A stretch of DNA of 64,000 nucleotides from Prochilodus magdalenae. Its lineage: Eukaryota; Chordata; Actinopteri; Characiformes; Prochilodontidae. Below are positions 57,060-64,000 of the stretch, one piece after another. The stretch covers positions 1-64,000 of the forward strand of contig JAMWET010000748.1 of NCBI GenBank assembly GCA_024036415.1, written 5' to 3'. Position numbers and translations under genes: made by a program. The stretch's first letter is position 1. Every line of letters starts with the position of its first letter. The notes below the pieces were generated by a model. That model had not been told where the DNA came from. It did no database searches and saw nothing but the letters and a program-made list of their open reading frames with translations.

Positions 57060-57680
57060 AGGAGCACCGGCTGCTCAATTTGGCCACATTGGCAGCGCGC
57101 AAGCGGAGTGCGAGTGGGGGTCAGTGGTTTTGCCTTCTATTTCCAAATGAAAAAGGTCTTGTTTCTCCGGAACACCGACGGAAACCGTTCCTGAACGCTT
57201 TATTCGGACAAGGAAGGAACACACTGGCGTGCGTCCGTGCGCAACCGCGGAAAGCTTCGCGTCTGCTCCGTGTTCGCCCCCCCACCCCCCAAAGCTGCCG
57301 GTCTTTCTGCCAGGTCACTTGTTTAATTTTGTTTATCGGCTTGTTCGTGTTTAACTGTGTCTGAAAGGGATGCGGCTCGGCAGCTGGACGATATTTGAAG
57401 GGTGCCTGGTGTTCGTCCTTGCGTTCTCCGCTATGGAGTAAGTGAAAAAGGTGAGAGAGAGAGAAAAAGAGAGAGAGAGATCAGTTTGCGTTCGTGCGTT
57501 TTCTCTTTCTTCCTGTTTCCCCTTTTTTTTATTCTCCGCGAACAAAAGCAAAGCCCACTCTGCACTGATGGAGATCGTGAGTGGTCGCAGATTCGTGCCC
57601 TGTGATGCTCCTCGCGCTGCTCGGATGTGACGCCCGTCCGGATCTGTTGACCTGTTGGATTTCATCCCCCTATGTCCAGG
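57060..57680 (+). promoter_or_regulatory. cacna1b: cacna1b promoter-proximal region and 5' leader with two upstream ORFs
   Basis: GC- and CpG-rich stretch immediately upstream of the start codon; the exact transcription start is not visible. It contains a uORF of 24 codons including stop at 57370-57441 and one of 21 codons including stop at 57568-57630, plus a GA-rich tract at 57451-57480. uORFs of this sort commonly lower translation of the main frame; here that is inference. Confidence 0.5.
57451..57481. repeat. (GA)n tract in cacna1b leader
   Basis: Purine-only stretch of ga/gaaa units in the putative 5' leader. Confidence 0.85.

Positions 57681-64000
<6,320 letters not shown>

Noticed and set aside
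57568..57630. Short ATG frame as a cacna1b alternative start
   Set aside because: It ends at a stop before the main start and is in another frame; treated as a uORF.
57672..57680. Upstream in-frame ATG as cacna1b start
   Set aside because: The CaV2 family begins M-x-RFGDE, which fits the ATG at 57681; the upstream ATG would add MSR only.

Overview
The window is a piece of a ray-finned fish chromosome. The evidence is intron-split vertebrate genes with GT-AG junctions, degraded Tc1/mariner-like transposons with TA termini, a tRNA-derived SINE ending in the fish-type 'ggataagagcgtc..gctaaatg..gtaaatgtaa' tail, many microsatellites and AT-rich introns. An otophysan fish (characin, catfish or relative) is my inference from the repeat types; no species is claimed. 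There are no bacterial operons, CRISPR arrays or complete virus-like genes.

Two genes on the + strand carry essentially all the recognisable coding sequence. (1) ehmt1 (GLP, euchromatic histone H3K9 methyltransferase 1) is complete. I could join 27 coding exons from the ATG at 11041 to the TGA at 46233. Every junction is a GT-AG intron and every phase matches, giving 4029 nt (1342 codons plus stop). The product has an N-terminal ARKT histone mimic, a fish-specific TPAASS repeat, basic and acidic regions, a Cys-rich zinc module, ankyrin repeats, and pre-SET, SET and post-SET domains. (2) cacna1b (CaV2.2, N-type calcium-channel alpha-1B) starts at 57681. Only its first two coding exons lie in the window and the gene continues past the right edge. 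The ehmt1-cacna1b order and orientation match human 9q34.3, so this is conserved synteny.

Layout: 1-11040 is intergenic and repeat-rich, with Tc1-like fragments, a noisy ~46-50 bp satellite at 1.2-3.2 kb and inverted or duplicated repeats. 11041-46233 is ehmt1, with a 16 kb first intron, and 46234 to about 48045 is its probable 3' UTR. 48.1-57.0 kb is intergenic, with several transposons, a nested fold-back element, and two exon-like ORFs that I cannot assign. 57.0-57.7 kb is the GC-rich cacna1b promoter and leader, with a CTCF-type motif pair and two upstream ORFs. 57.7-64 kb is cacna1b exon 1, a minor-spliceosome AT-AC intron, exon 2 and the start of intron 2.

The most interesting signals are: two similar candidate alternative first exons inside ehmt1 intron 1, each CACGTG E-box + ~90 bp + TCAATGGAG + 8 codons + CAG/gt, both in frame with exon 2; the textbook U12 AT-AC intron of cacna1b; a coding minisatellite in ehmt1 exon 4; and a perfect 34-bp hairpin in ehmt1 intron 26. 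I found no wholly new multi-gene system.
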